From: Peribacillus frigoritolerans_B
GTDB lineage: Bacteria > Bacillota > Bacilli > Bacillales > DSM-1321
Direction: 5' to 3'
DNA: 64,000 nt
NCBI RefSeq assembly: GCF_044762665.1
Contig: NZ_JBIWES010000004.1
Span: forward strand, 1 to 64,000
Shown: piece by piece, positions 53,465-63,116 of the stretch
How positions within the stretch are numbered: position 1 is the first letter of the stretch
Layout: the number at the start of each line of letters is the position of its first letter
The notes under the pieces: generated by a model
Told to the model about the DNA's origin: nothing
What the model saw: the letters and a program-made list of their open reading frames with translations, nothing else
Database searches by the model: none
Program-made: the position numbers and the translations under genes

Positions 53465-53496
53465 AAAAAAGACCGGGGATTTTTTGCCCGGTTTTC
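53465..53496 (+). terminator. Terminator after the decayed gene
   Basis: ACCGGG/CCCGGT stem, loop GATTTTTTG, then TTTC on the plus strand. Confidence 0.5.
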
Positions 53497-53661
53497 TCAT
53501 TGAGCTAACTCAGCTAATAGAAGCAACTTAAACCTATTGGTCTAGCTTTTTACCATGCCCTTCTGGTTCTCCACCTCTATTCCACTCCATTTCCTTTTTT
53601 TAGTTGAAATGTTCATATGTTCCTTTTCCCTTTTAAGAGAGGATCAAAATTTCTTTTAAAT

Positions 53662-53690
53662 AAAAAAACGAGCCTACTGGGGCTCGTTTC
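53662..53690 (-). terminator. Terminator of the NAD(P)-binding protein gene
   Basis: AAACGAGCC/GGCTCGTTT stem followed by TTTTATTT on the minus strand, overlapping the gene's end. Confidence 0.7.
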
Positions 53691-54369
53691 AATAAATAAT
53701 AGTAACTCTTTGGGCAAGTTCCTCTATTTCAGCAGAATCATAAAAATGATATCCTTTTGCCGTCGTTTGGGCTGCAGCGTACATCGCAGCAGCTACTTTG
53801 TTTGCTTCTATTGCACGATATGGCCGTAAAGGGCCCACAAATACAAATTTTGCAAAAGTACTTAGCAGCCCAGAAATCTTTTCTCCCGCCCTGAATTCCT
53901 TGCGTTCTCCAAGAAGTAAGGAAGGGCGGAAAATATGTACTGCATTCAATTCCAGGTGCTGTAGTGTTCCTTCAACATCACCCTTAACGCGACTGTAGAA
54001 GAACTTTGATTTGGAATTGGCTCCCATGGCCGTGATGACGAGTAATTTATCAACATTGGATGTCTTTGCCATTTTAGCTGCTTCAATTACATAGTCATAA
54101 TCCACTTTACGAAAATCTTCTTTCGTTTTAGCCTTTTTGATCGTTGTACCCAAACAAATGAAAACATCGGTGACTTTGAACAAATGGGCATACTTGGATA
54201 AATTATCGAAATCCACAACATGTCCTATGCATTTGGGATAAATGAGTTTCATTACTCTTCTTGTCAACAAATGGATTTCACTATAGATTTTGCTGTTGCT
54301 TAGCTCTTTAACCAACTGGGTGCCTACCACACCAGTAGCGCCTAATATCAATGCCGTCTTATTAGTCAT
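53689..54369 (-). CDS. NAD(P)-binding oxidoreductase (HTATIP2/TIP30-like SDR)
   Basis: A 226-aa atypical short-chain dehydrogenase. The nucleotide loop is LILGATGVVGTQLVKEL, and FICLGTTIKKAKTKEDFRKVD is typical of the HTATIP2/TIP30-like group. Candidate catalytic residues lie in TAMGANSKSKFFYSRVKG (Tyr and Lys as YxxxK). The substrate is unknown. GAAGGAAATC precedes the ATG. Confidence 0.83.
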   Translation of the reverse strand: MTNKTALILGATGVVGTQLVKELSNSKIYSEIHLLTRRVMKLIYPKCIGHVVDFDNLSKYAHLFKVTDVFICLGTTIKKAKTKEDFRKVDYDYVIEAAKMAKTSNVDKLLVITAMGANSKSKFFYSRVKGDVEGTLQHLELNAVHIFRPSLLLGERKEFRAGEKISGLLSTFAKFVFVGPLRPYRAIEANKVAAAMYAAAQTTAKGYHFYDSAEIEELAQRVTIIY

Positions 54370-54440
54370 GATTTCCTTCTTTCTATAATTAGCTCCTCAA
54401 TCAACCATATCCTTTTTAACTCTAACCTAGCTTAATAGGA

Positions 54441-55019
54441 CTAAGATAAATGATTAACTTGATTGAAATCATCAATTATCCAAGAATCAACTTCAAATCT
54501 AATCGTACTCAAACATGCATTGAACAAGCGCATTTCGTTGGATACGATTGACTCGTTTGACATCAAGCGTAAAATAAAATGAATGACGGCTCCATGTGCT
54601 ACAAGTATAACTTTCTTCTCAGGATACTCCTTCTGAATTTCCTGGAGCCCATTCATCAGCCTGTTTCGTAAAGATTCCTGATTTTCCTGACCAGGATAAT
54701 CTTTATCCCTGAATGCAGACTTCCTTTCCGCTGCTGTCATTCCTTCAGCGACGCCAAAATTCTTTTCAATGAATTCCATTTTTTCAATAACCGGGACTTC
54801 AGCATAGTGCGAAATGATATCCGCCGTCTCCCTTGCCCTCTTTAGAGGGCTTGAAATAATTACATCCCAATCATCTTTTGACAAAAATTCACCACATAGC
54901 CGTGCCTGTATCTTTCCGAGTTCATTTAAAGGAATATCAGTCTGACCTTGCAGCTTCCCTAGTGCATTCCACTCTGTTTGACCATGCCGCACTAAACAAA
55001 TAGTAGTAATTGTCCTCAA
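54441..55019 (-). CDS. Histidine phosphatase family protein
   Basis: A 192-aa phosphoglycerate-mutase-like phosphatase. The RHG motif is LVRHGQTEWN, with a second Arg in SSPLKRARETAD and the second His in VAHGAVIHF. Substrates of this family vary widely, and GpmB/CobC-like annotations are common without proof. The start is uncertain: TTG 55019 is preceded by AGAGGGG at only 3 nt, and no ATG is available near the N-terminus. Confidence 0.85.
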   Translation of the reverse strand: MRTITTICLVRHGQTEWNALGKLQGQTDIPLNELGKIQARLCGEFLSKDDWDVIISSPLKRARETADIISHYAEVPVIEKMEFIEKNFGVAEGMTAAERKSAFRDKDYPGQENQESLRNRLMNGLQEIQKEYPEKKVILVAHGAVIHFILRLMSNESIVSNEMRLFNACLSTIRFEVDSWIIDDFNQVNHLS

Positions 55020-55037
55020 ACCCCTCTAAGTAGATTA

Positions 55038-55382
55038 TTATTTTTTCACTTCTTCTATGATGGAATGTCCTTCAGTCCGTTCGAGATCTGACCATTTCCA
55101 TCTTTCATGCAAGCGTATCCTTCCATCAGGCAGCATTTCAGGGGTGGAAAGACAGCTGCCTCCTCTAATTTCCCCTTTTTCATTGATATGATTATACCTG
55201 AATTCCAGAGTTCCATCCAGATTGACAAGCCCTATTAAAGTCCCTTTAACAATCTCTCCCCCCTGATAACTTGCTGAAAGAATTGAGCCATCTTGTGAAT
55301 AATGGAAGGTAGTATTTCCTGACACTTCTCCATTTTCAGAATTGACTTTAGCTTTGAATATCCGACCATCATAATTAAACAT
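55038..55382 (-). CDS. Conserved hypothetical protein, beta-rich
   Basis: A 114-aa soluble protein with alternating short strands (GEVSGNTTFHYSQDGSIL, GTLIGLVNLDGTLEFRYNH), possibly a small beta-barrel. Relatives in Bacillus carry an 'N-acetylglutamate synthase' label that I see no sequence reason to trust. Three ATG codons lie in a row; the third (55382) is at the best distance from GGGGG. It lies 18 nt upstream of the phosphatase gene, probably in one operon. Confidence 0.7.
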   Translation of the reverse strand: MFNYDGRIFKAKVNSENGEVSGNTTFHYSQDGSILSASYQGGEIVKGTLIGLVNLDGTLEFRYNHINEKGEIRGGSCLSTPEMLPDGRIRLHERWKWSDLERTEGHSIIEEVKK

Positions 55383-55619
55383 CATCATTCCCCCAAATGA
55401 ATTAATAAGGATAATGATACCAAATTAACAAAAAAAAGAATATTGAAAAATCTTATAGAATTTTATTTCTGTATCCATGGAAATGACACAAAAAATACAT
55501 AATATTCCCCATTGAATTCCCCTATTATGATGTGGTTAGATTATGGAAGATGTTACTTATGGAATGAACAACCCCCAAGTTACGTCTAATCAAACTGAAG
55601 ATTTTGGTGAGGTGCTCAA

Positions 55620-56141
55620 GTGAAAGAAATACTTCTGATTCTACTATTACAACTTATTTATGTTCCGATTTACACATTGCGAACCATTTTCTTAGTAAAA
55701 AATATTACCATACTTGCCTCGATACTGGGTATCGCAGAAATGTTAATTTACGTTTTTGGATTATCCCTAGTATTTGGCGGTGACCAAAGCATACTCGCCA
55801 TGGTTGTATATGCGGTCGGTTTTGGAATCGGAATAATTTTTGGTACGAAAATTGAGCAAAAACTTGCCATCGGTTTTATTAATGTAACCGTTAATACTCA
55901 AACCAAAAATGAACATTTGGTAGACACATTGAGGAACAACGGATTTGGTGTAACTCTTTATACGGGCGAGGGCAGGGATAGCAACCGTTATCGTATGGAA
56001 ATTTTGACAAAACGCAATCGGGAACAAGAATTGATAGCAACCGTTGAAAAGTTTGAACCTAAGGCTTTCATCATTTCATATGAACCACGTTATTTTAAAG
56101 GTGGATTTTTATTGGATCGGTTGAAAAATAAAGCAAGCTGA
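55620..56141 (+). CDS. DUF2179 (UPF0316, YebE-type) membrane protein
   Basis: A 173-aa protein with three N-terminal helices (about 3-80) and a cytoplasmic DUF2179 domain at about 85-170. Landmarks are IYTLRTIFLVK, FGIGIIFGTKIEQKLAIG and the domain's GFGVTLYTGEGRDSNRYRMEI. DUF2179 also occurs in YitT proteins and may bind a small ligand. GGTGAGGTG precedes a GTG start. A strong terminator follows. Confidence 0.87.
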   Translation: MKEILLILLLQLIYVPIYTLRTIFLVKNITILASILGIAEMLIYVFGLSLVFGGDQSILAMVVYAVGFGIGIIFGTKIEQKLAIGFINVTVNTQTKNEHLVDTLRNNGFGVTLYTGEGRDSNRYRMEILTKRNREQELIATVEKFEPKAFIISYEPRYFKGGFLLDRLKNKAS

Positions 56142-56147
56142 ATGAAA

Positions 56148-56182
56148 AGCAAAAGCCCATCTTAAAAAGATGGGCTTTTGCT
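56148..56182 (+). terminator. Terminator of the DUF2179 gene
   Basis: A perfect 16-bp stem AGCAAAAGCCCATCTT with its complement around a 3-nt loop, directly after the stop. Confidence 0.75.
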
Positions 56183-56219
56183 ATATTTCGTTTTGATTTT
56201 CTAATCTTCACTGCCCTCG

Positions 56220-56427
56220 TTACCGGTTGTTTTTAATCCACTTTAAGTATTTTTTTATGCTTCATCATCTTTTACAAAAGTACGGTATTGAGTCGGATGG
56301 CCAGCTCTCGGTTTGAATGCAATGCGTGAATCTGTTTGTGACAAGATTTACAGAGATAGCTATCGGTTAAATGATGGATGGTCAGTTATATCTCATCCCT
56401 GTCACAAAGCTCACAAGTACCTATCAT
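56220..56427 (-). pseudogene. Frameshifted HNH-like zinc-motif protein gene
   Basis: The minus strand begins MIGTCELCDRDEI and hits a stop. One base over, the frame continues LTIHHLTDSYLCKSCHKQIH then ALHSNRELAIRLNTVL; after a further shift KKYLKWIKNNR. Paired Cys-x2-Cys motifs and the LTIHHL core fit small HNH-endonuclease-like proteins. At least two frameshifts make it non-functional. Confidence 0.6.
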
Positions 56428-56442
56428 TTCATTGCTCGGCCA

Positions 56443-56847
56443 TTAAGGCTTAACGGATTTTCCTTCTTCAACAATATGAAACATCAAATGGGCAAGATGG
56501 TGGATTGGCCCGTACTCTTCATTGTCATCCTCTTCTTCATCCTCCACTTCCACTTCATCCATCCCTTGTAAATAAAGTGCCATGAACTCATAAAAATCAT
56601 TTTTAGTAAAGGAGTAACAATCACTTGGATCCTGATTATCTTCTTCATACTGTAAAACTAGATGGGATAAATCACCCTCATCATCTTCAGCATCAAAAAA
56701 TACAAAATAACCGATATTTGTATCCAGTTCAAATAACCTGCGAAAACCGCGTGATGTCGCTTTTTCAAACTCAGCCGACGTCAATTTTTGCACTTGCATG
56801 CTGTCTACATTATCTTCTTGATGAAAGCCCACGATAAATGTGTTCAT
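56443..56847 (-). CDS. Acidic hypothetical protein
   Basis: A 134-aa cytosolic protein, unrecognised. It begins MNTFIVGFHQEDNVDS and has a very acidic run (DEVEVEDEEEDDNEEYG, about 97-113) before an amphipathic C-terminus HHLAHLMFHIVEEG. The GGAGG-like AGGAGG upstream of the ATG supports the start. It is monocistronic. Confidence 0.72.
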   Translation of the reverse strand: MNTFIVGFHQEDNVDSMQVQKLTSAEFEKATSRGFRRLFELDTNIGYFVFFDAEDDEGDLSHLVLQYEEDNQDPSDCYSFTKNDFYEFMALYLQGMDEVEVEDEEEDDNEEYGPIHHLAHLMFHIVEEGKSVKP

Positions 56848-56910
56848 AATTGAACCTCCTGTTGAATATGGATAACCATTATTATCCCCATTTAACCGGA
56901 TTTATTCCAT

Positions 56911-57666
56911 TTAGAGGTTTGTTTCCAAGACGACCGGGCAATGATCGCTGCCCATGACATCGCAGTGAATGTCAGCCTCTATTAAAGATTTCGCCAGACG
57001 TTTTGAAACAATGAAATAATCGATTCTCCACCCGATATTCCGCTCCCTAACTTTTGCCATATATGACCACCAAGTATAGGCCCCTTCCTGGTCTGGATAA
57101 AAATGGCGAAATGTATCGATAAACCCTGAATCAAGTAATTCAGTCATCTTTCCACGTTCTTCAGTTGTAAAACCGGAATTCCCAATATTGGGTTTTGGGT
57201 TTTTCAAGTCGATTTCCTGATGGGCGACATTAAGGTCCCCACAAAAGATAACCGGCTTCACCAAGTCCAGTTCCTTAAGATATCCTATCATCTCATCTTC
57301 CCATTCGAGACGGTAATTCAGCCTTGATAAATCCCTTTTTGCATTGGGGGTATAAACATTCACCATATAAAAACCCTCGAATTCCAGTGTTATGATCCTG
57401 CCTTCCGGCTCTTCATCCAGATCTCCTACACCATATTTCACAGAAAGCGGTTTTTCCTTCGTGAAAATGGCTGTACCTGAATATCCTTTTTTCAGTGCAT
57501 AATTCCAATATTGATGGTAACCTTCCAACTCAAGTGAAATCTGCCCTTCTTGAAGCTTAGTTTCTTGAAGGCAAAAAATATCTGCATCCACATCTTTAAA
57601 GTAATCTAAAAATCCTTTTTTAACACAAGCCCTAATTCCATTTACATTCCAGGAAACCAATTTCAT
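56911..57666 (-). CDS. exoA: Exodeoxyribonuclease III / AP endonuclease
   Basis: A 251-aa base-excision-repair nuclease that cuts at abasic sites and trims 3' ends. The ExoIII fold residues are visible: WNVNGIRA at the start, LQETKLQ (metal Glu), YTPNA, GDLNVAH (Asp/Asn), WWSYMAKVRERNIGWRIDYF and the closing GSDHCPV (catalytic His). The length equals B. subtilis ExoA. GGAGAATT precedes the ATG. Confidence 0.95.
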   Translation of the reverse strand: MKLVSWNVNGIRACVKKGFLDYFKDVDADIFCLQETKLQEGQISLELEGYHQYWNYALKKGYSGTAIFTKEKPLSVKYGVGDLDEEPEGRIITLEFEGFYMVNVYTPNAKRDLSRLNYRLEWEDEMIGYLKELDLVKPVIFCGDLNVAHQEIDLKNPKPNIGNSGFTTEERGKMTELLDSGFIDTFRHFYPDQEGAYTWWSYMAKVRERNIGWRIDYFIVSKRLAKSLIEADIHCDVMGSDHCPVVLETNL

Positions 57667-57741
57667 ATTCTCTTAAATTCTCCTTATGGCCAATTAATTT
57701 CTTTACATTTCAACTATACTATTTATCTGCTTTTTTTCCCA

Positions 57742-59247
57742 TTAGAGTACATTCGAAAACAATCTGGCAAATGATTCTTTTGAACGTTCCAGTAAACCAC
57801 GATCGTTATACCCGATAGGATCCAGTTTGTCACTGTCCATCATATCCTCTTTGTAATGAATGATGAGATCTTCAATGGTACGGCTGCCCATAAGAAAGAC
57901 ATTCACTTCAAAATTCAAATGGAAACTCCTCATATCCATGTTTGCCGTCCCTATGGAAGCCATATCACCATCTACGATAATAAGTTTTTGATGTAGAAAA
58001 CCTTTTTTATATGAGTATACCTCAACGCCGAATTGAAGCAGCTCACCGAAATAGGAGCGACTGCCGTATTGGGTTAAAAACCCATCATTTACTGCCGGAA
58101 CCATAACCCTAACTTGTATCCCCTTAATTGCGGCATGTTTAATTGCTGCTTTAATCGCTTGATTTGGTACGAAGTATGGACTTGCGATCCAAATTGATTT
58201 TGTGGCGTTCGTGATAAGTGAATAGTAAAAATCACTCATGATTCCCTGTTGTGTATCAGGTCCGCTTGCTACCACCTGGACAGCTCCATCCCCTTGTACC
58301 ACTTTATTCTTGAATTCTGGACGTTCTTGCAATACATCTTCCCCGCTGACATATTCCCAATCCAAGAGGAAAACAGTATGAAGCATATATACCGCTTCAC
58401 CTTTAAGGACCATATGTGTATCTCTCCAAAAACCAATGTTTTTATTTCGGCCTAAATATTCCTCTCCTACGTTTAAACCTCCTACAAAGCCAACTTCCCC
58501 ATCTATGATGATGATTTTACGGTGATTTCTGAAATTAAATTTTTGATTGAAAAAACCATGTTTTAATGGTGAAAATGGATAGGCTTTTATCCCTGCATTT
58601 TTCATCCGTTTAACTTCATTATTTGATAGGCTTAAACTGCCGGCCGCATCAAAAATGAATAAAACTTCCACACCATTTTTTGCTTTTTCAATAAGGATAT
58701 CTATAATTTCAGTACCAAGCCTGTCGGAACGAAAAATGTAATATTCAATATGGATGAATTTCTCAGCTTTTTTTAACTGTTTTATGATTTCTGTAAACGT
58801 TTCGTTGCCATTTTTCAATACTTCCGTTTCCGATGATGTGCTAATGGTGGTCTCAGATGCATTTTTGGCAAAAGCTGCGAATGATCGCTGATGATCATTC
58901 AAGAACGATAAATCTGGAAATGATACCTGTGTGACAAGACTCTTCCATTCTTCGCGATCTTTTTTCCTTTTACTTCGGAATAAAAACCCCTTTAAATAGA
59001 GCTGACCTGAGAATAGATAAAATACATATCCAAATACCGGGAAAAACAAAAGCACATACATCCATAAAAGTGTCTCGTGGGCAAATCTATTTTCGAGCAT
59101 GAGTGAAAATAGGGTAATAAACATGACCAAAATATATAATCCAATAAAAAATAGCTTCACGTCGAAGCTAACTTGAGTGAACAGGATCATATAAACTGAA
59201 GCGATTAAAATAAATAAAAATACAATTTCCATTCTTCTTCTTTTCAT
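57742..59247 (-). CDS. cls: Cardiolipin synthase
   Basis: A 501-aa membrane phospholipase-D-family enzyme that joins two phosphatidylglycerols to make cardiolipin. Two N-terminal helices (about 6-60) precede the two HKD motifs NHRKIIIIDGEVGFVGGLN and LHQKLIIVDGDMASIGTANMD. The start is ATG 59247, 10 nt after GGAG; the frame extends 43 codons upstream into glgA's end without support. It follows the glg operon but is separated by a terminator. Confidence 0.93.
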   Translation of the reverse strand: MKRRRMEIVFLFILIASVYMILFTQVSFDVKLFFIGLYILVMFITLFSLMLENRFAHETLLWMYVLLFFPVFGYVFYLFSGQLYLKGFLFRSKRKKDREEWKSLVTQVSFPDLSFLNDHQRSFAAFAKNASETTISTSSETEVLKNGNETFTEIIKQLKKAEKFIHIEYYIFRSDRLGTEIIDILIEKAKNGVEVLFIFDAAGSLSLSNNEVKRMKNAGIKAYPFSPLKHGFFNQKFNFRNHRKIIIIDGEVGFVGGLNVGEEYLGRNKNIGFWRDTHMVLKGEAVYMLHTVFLLDWEYVSGEDVLQERPEFKNKVVQGDGAVQVVASGPDTQQGIMSDFYYSLITNATKSIWIASPYFVPNQAIKAAIKHAAIKGIQVRVMVPAVNDGFLTQYGSRSYFGELLQFGVEVYSYKKGFLHQKLIIVDGDMASIGTANMDMRSFHLNFEVNVFLMGSRTIEDLIIHYKEDMMDSDKLDPIGYNDRGLLERSKESFARLFSNVL

Positions 59248-59322
59248 CTTTTTCATTCTCCTACGCAGCAATATTTTATATATAAATAACATATACCCAT
59301 ATTTGATGGTAAAAGAAACAAA

Positions 59323-59351
59323 ACACTTACGAAAACAATGTTCGCAAGTGC
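59323..59351 (-). terminator. Terminator of the glgBCDA operon
   Basis: CACTTGCGAA and TTTTCGTAAGTG pair around a short loop and are followed by TTTGTTTCTTTT on the minus strand, just after the glgA stop. Confidence 0.65.
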
Positions 59352-59372
59352 TTTGTGTATTACCTATCCAAT

Positions 59373-60809
59373 TCACTTCATGACAGGAATCAAACTTTCA
59401 TACAGCTCAATATACTTTAAAGAAGATGATGTCCAACTGAAGTCTAACTTCATTGCATTTTCGACCATTTTCCTCCATCTTTTCGGCTGGAATTTGTACA
59501 GACCGACAGATTGCTCAATTGTATGCAGCATATCGTGTGCATTATAATTCGTAAAACTGAAGCCGTTGCCTTCACCGGTAAATTGATTATAAGGTATGAC
59601 CGTATCACGAAGTCCGCCAGTTTCCCTCACTAAAGGCAGCGTACCATAACGCAATGCCAAGAGTTGGCCGATACCACATGGTTCGAATTGTGACGGCATC
59701 AGGAATAAATCAGAACCTGCATATATCCTTCTTGCCAAACCCTCATCAAAATATGTATTGACTGAAACCTGATGTGGATATTGGTCAGCTAAATGACGAA
59801 ATGCCGATTCATATTGCTCATCACCCGTACCTAAAAGAATGAATTGAACTCCCTGGTTCATAATTTCATGAAAAACATGGAGAATAAGATCTATTCCTTT
59901 TTGATCAACAAGCCTCGTTACCATTGATAGAACCGGGACGTCCTCATTGACAGGTAGATCCAACGATTCCTGTAGCTGACGTTTATTCTCCATCTTATCC
60001 GCATAAGAATCGAATGGAACAGCAAGATGTTCATCTGCTGCAGGATTATATTCCTCATAATCAATTCCGTTGATAATCCCTTTAAGGTCACCATTTCTCT
60101 TTCGTAAAAACCCATCCAGGTTTTCCCCAAAATAAGGACTCTGAATTTCTTCCGCATAACTTGGACTTACAGTTGTGACGATGTTAGAAAAAGCTAGGCC
60201 GGCTTTCAAATAACTTACATTCCCATGAAATTCAAGACCATCGATATTAAAATATAATTCACTCAAATCGAGTAATTCAGCTAATACAGCTTTAGGGTAA
60301 ACTCCTTGATAGCGTAAATTATGTATGGTAAATATCGTTTTAATATCCTGATAGAATGGATGGTTATGATAATGGGCTTTCATCAAAACGCTGACAAGGC
60401 CCGTTTGCCAATCATGGCAGTGTATGACATCCGGTTTTTCTTCTAAATAGGGTAATGCCTCTAAAATTGCACGGGAAAAGAAGGCGAACCTTTCGCCATC
60501 GTCAAAGAAACCATAACTACCATGCCTTTTGAAATAATATTCATTATCCAGAAAATAATATGTAATTCCGTTAGCAACAAGTTTTTCGATGCCGCAAAAT
60601 TGCTGGCGCCAACCAACAGGAACTTCAATACTCGTCAAATGTTCCAATTCCTGTTTGAATTGGTTAGGAAGATCCCCATATTTAGGAAGGATGACACTTA
60701 CATGGACTCCCTGTTTTTTCAGCGCTTTCGGGAGCGCGCCTATAACGTCTCCGAGCCCTCCCGTTTTTATAAAAGGGGCGCATTCTGAAGCAGCAAATAC
60801 AACATTCAT
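59373..60809 (-). CDS. glgA: Glycogen synthase
   Basis: A GT5 enzyme extending alpha-1,4-glucan from ADP-glucose; 478 aa, full length. The ADP-glucose-binding KTGGLGDVIGALPKAL is at the N-terminus. HCHDWQTGLV, GIDYEEYNP and the C-terminal EPCGIGQLLALRYGTLPLVRETGGL follow. AGGAGGTG precedes the ATG, 17 nt after glgD. It is the last gene of the operon here. Confidence 0.96.
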   Translation of the reverse strand: MNVVFAASECAPFIKTGGLGDVIGALPKALKKQGVHVSVILPKYGDLPNQFKQELEHLTSIEVPVGWRQQFCGIEKLVANGITYYFLDNEYYFKRHGSYGFFDDGERFAFFSRAILEALPYLEEKPDVIHCHDWQTGLVSVLMKAHYHNHPFYQDIKTIFTIHNLRYQGVYPKAVLAELLDLSELYFNIDGLEFHGNVSYLKAGLAFSNIVTTVSPSYAEEIQSPYFGENLDGFLRKRNGDLKGIINGIDYEEYNPAADEHLAVPFDSYADKMENKRQLQESLDLPVNEDVPVLSMVTRLVDQKGIDLILHVFHEIMNQGVQFILLGTGDEQYESAFRHLADQYPHQVSVNTYFDEGLARRIYAGSDLFLMPSQFEPCGIGQLLALRYGTLPLVRETGGLRDTVIPYNQFTGEGNGFSFTNYNAHDMLHTIEQSVGLYKFQPKRWRKMVENAMKLDFSWTSSSLKYIELYESLIPVMK

Positions 60810-60825
60810 TGCCGCACCTCCTCTA

Positions 60826-61932
60826 TTAAATTACTTCCGCTTTTTTAATTACAGTAGGCTGTTTTAAACCAATAACTGATTTTTCACTAGTAATTCTCAC
60901 TTCTTTATCAGTTATGATATTTTCAACGATGGCTCCTTCTTCAATCACGCCTTTTTGCATGATGATGCTATTTCTTATTATCGCACCCTTTTTCACCTTT
61001 ACCCCACGGAAGAGTATACTGTTTTCGACAATCCCTTCAATATCACAACCGTTGGCTATCAATGAATTGGTAACCTTCGAAGAACTTGAATATTTGGTCG
61101 GTGCCTCATGTTTGATTTTTGTATAAACATCCCAAGTATCCCCGAAGAAGGAACGGATTACCGATGGGTTCAGGAAATTCATATTACTGGCATGAAAGCT
61201 TTCAATGGAATGGATGAATGGCATATCACCAGTAAAGTTATAGCCTTTGACCGTAAAACGATGCAGATTTGCTTTCACAGCGTCTTTCAAAAAGTCATAT
61301 TCCCCACTGGCAACACAACTTTTGATCAAGTTCACCAATAGCGTTTTACTTATGATGAAGGTTTCTAGACAAACATGGTCACCAGGTCTAGGGATGGTAT
61401 AAAAACTAATGTCGGTTATGTCTTCATCCGAATCCACCGAGCAGGTGTGATAGATTGGTTTTTCAATCAATTCCCCTACATAATCCTTATATACCACCGT
61501 GATATCCGCTTTATGTTTTTTGTGATAATCAAGCACTTCATTAAAATCCAATTTGCATACATGGCTTCCAGGGGAAATGATGACAGTATCTGCCTCTGCA
61601 CGTTCGAAAAAGCTGAGATGATCATAGAATTGCTTCATATCGCCTGTTACCGTTTCATCCGGATGGATAGGGGGCAAGATGTATAAGCCTCCTGAACGCC
61701 GATCTAAGTTCCATTCTTTACCTGAGCCAAGATGATCCATAACTGAGAGATACTTTTCTTTAGGAAAAACGGCTACTTTTGATACATCTGCATTAATGAG
61801 ATTCGACATAGTAAAGTCAATCAAACGGTAGCGTCCACCAAATGGCACAGATGCTACATTACGGTGAGCAGTCAGATCTTTTAAATGTTGTCTTTCATTG
61901 ATTAAGTTAATAATACCCAACACATTTTCCAT
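60826..61932 (-). CDS. glgD: GlgD, regulatory ADP-glucose pyrophosphorylase subunit
   Basis: A 368-aa paralog of GlgC found in Gram-positive bacteria; it assembles with GlgC and raises its activity. The nucleotidyltransferase core is recognisable (SVPFGGRYRLIDFTMSNL), but the N-terminal glycine/lysine loop of active enzymes is lost (LGIINLINERQHL). The C-terminal left-handed beta-helix is present. It lies 17 nt downstream of glgC. Confidence 0.94.
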   Translation of the reverse strand: MENVLGIINLINERQHLKDLTAHRNVASVPFGGRYRLIDFTMSNLINADVSKVAVFPKEKYLSVMDHLGSGKEWNLDRRSGGLYILPPIHPDETVTGDMKQFYDHLSFFERAEADTVIISPGSHVCKLDFNEVLDYHKKHKADITVVYKDYVGELIEKPIYHTCSVDSDEDITDISFYTIPRPGDHVCLETFIISKTLLVNLIKSCVASGEYDFLKDAVKANLHRFTVKGYNFTGDMPFIHSIESFHASNMNFLNPSVIRSFFGDTWDVYTKIKHEAPTKYSSSSKVTNSLIANGCDIEGIVENSILFRGVKVKKGAIIRNSIIMQKGVIEEGAIVENIITDKEVRITSEKSVIGLKQPTVIKKAEVI

Positions 61933-61949
61933 AGCATCTTCCCCTTTTT

Positions 61950-63116
61950 CTAGTTCAGAGTGATCTTTTTTTTGTTTGGATTGATAATGGTCTGATTTTC
62001 ACCAATTAAGGTAATATCGGATGTAACCGCTGAGTTGCCAACTACGGCACCATCTTCTATAACACAATTACTGGCTATGATGCTTCTTTCTATATGAACG
62101 TTTTCACCAATCGTGACATTAGGCATGATGACTGAATCTTTTATGGTTGACCCATAGCCCACCTGTACATTATAGGATAAAACCGAATGTTCAATGTTCC
62201 CATGTATCATGCACCCTTCATTGATAAGCGACTGACTGACCTCGGCATCCGGTGATATATATTGCGGTGGATGGTTTGCATTACGGGCAAAAATTTTCCA
62301 TTGCTGATCATCCAACTGGAAATTTGGCGTATCCTCCAATAAGTCCATATGTGCCTGCCAAAGGCTTTCGACCGTTCCAACATCTTTCCAATAATCATTA
62401 AAACGATAGGCATATAGCTTTTTTCGATCTTCAAGCATCTTTGGAATGATGTTGCTGCCAAAATCATTGGAAGAATTTTCATCCTTTTCATCATTTATCA
62501 AATACCGTCTTAGGGTTTTCCAATTGAAAAGGTAAACTCCCATGGAAGCGAGGTTACTTTTTGGATACTTTGGTTTTTCATCAAATTGTGTGACTTTATC
62601 ATCATCATTGGTATTCATGATTCCGAAACGACTTGCTTCCTGCCACGGCACTTGAATGACAGCTATTGTTGCCTCTGCATTTTTTTCGATGTGATAATCC
62701 AGCATCTTACTGTAATCCATCTTATAAATATGGTCACCAGAGAGGATCAGTACATGTTCCGGATCATAGTTATCAATGTATTGGATATTTTGATAAACAG
62801 CGTTTGCCGTCCCTTTATACCATTCACCACCTTCTTTCCCTTGATAAGGGGGAAGTACGGAAACTCCGCCAACATCCAAATCAAGGTCCCAAGCTTTGCC
62901 ATTACCAACATAATCATTTAGAATCAATGGCTGGTATTGGGTCAGTACCCCAACCGTATCTATACCAGAATGAGTGCAGTTACTTAATGGAAAATCGATG
63001 ATTCTATATTTACCGCCAAAGGGAACAGCCGGTTTTGCCAAACCGATCGTCAATTCACCTAACCTTGAACCCTGGCCTCCTGCCAATAACATTGCTATCC
63101 ATTTTTTCGCTCCCAT
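61950..63116 (-). CDS. glgC: Glucose-1-phosphate adenylyltransferase
   Basis: A 388-aa enzyme making ADP-glucose, the committed step of glycogen synthesis. The loop LAGGQGSRLGELT, the substrate region KPAVPFGGKYRIIDFPLSN, GDHIYKMDY (metal Asp) and FDEKPKYPKS are intact. The beta-helix C-terminal domain follows from about residue 290. The start overlaps the glgB stop (TAATG). Confidence 0.96.
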   Translation of the reverse strand: MGAKKWIAMLLAGGQGSRLGELTIGLAKPAVPFGGKYRIIDFPLSNCTHSGIDTVGVLTQYQPLILNDYVGNGKAWDLDLDVGGVSVLPPYQGKEGGEWYKGTANAVYQNIQYIDNYDPEHVLILSGDHIYKMDYSKMLDYHIEKNAEATIAVIQVPWQEASRFGIMNTNDDDKVTQFDEKPKYPKSNLASMGVYLFNWKTLRRYLINDEKDENSSNDFGSNIIPKMLEDRKKLYAYRFNDYWKDVGTVESLWQAHMDLLEDTPNFQLDDQQWKIFARNANHPPQYISPDAEVSQSLINEGCMIHGNIEHSVLSYNVQVGYGSTIKDSVIMPNVTIGENVHIERSIIASNCVIEDGAVVGNSAVTSDITLIGENQTIINPNKKKITLN

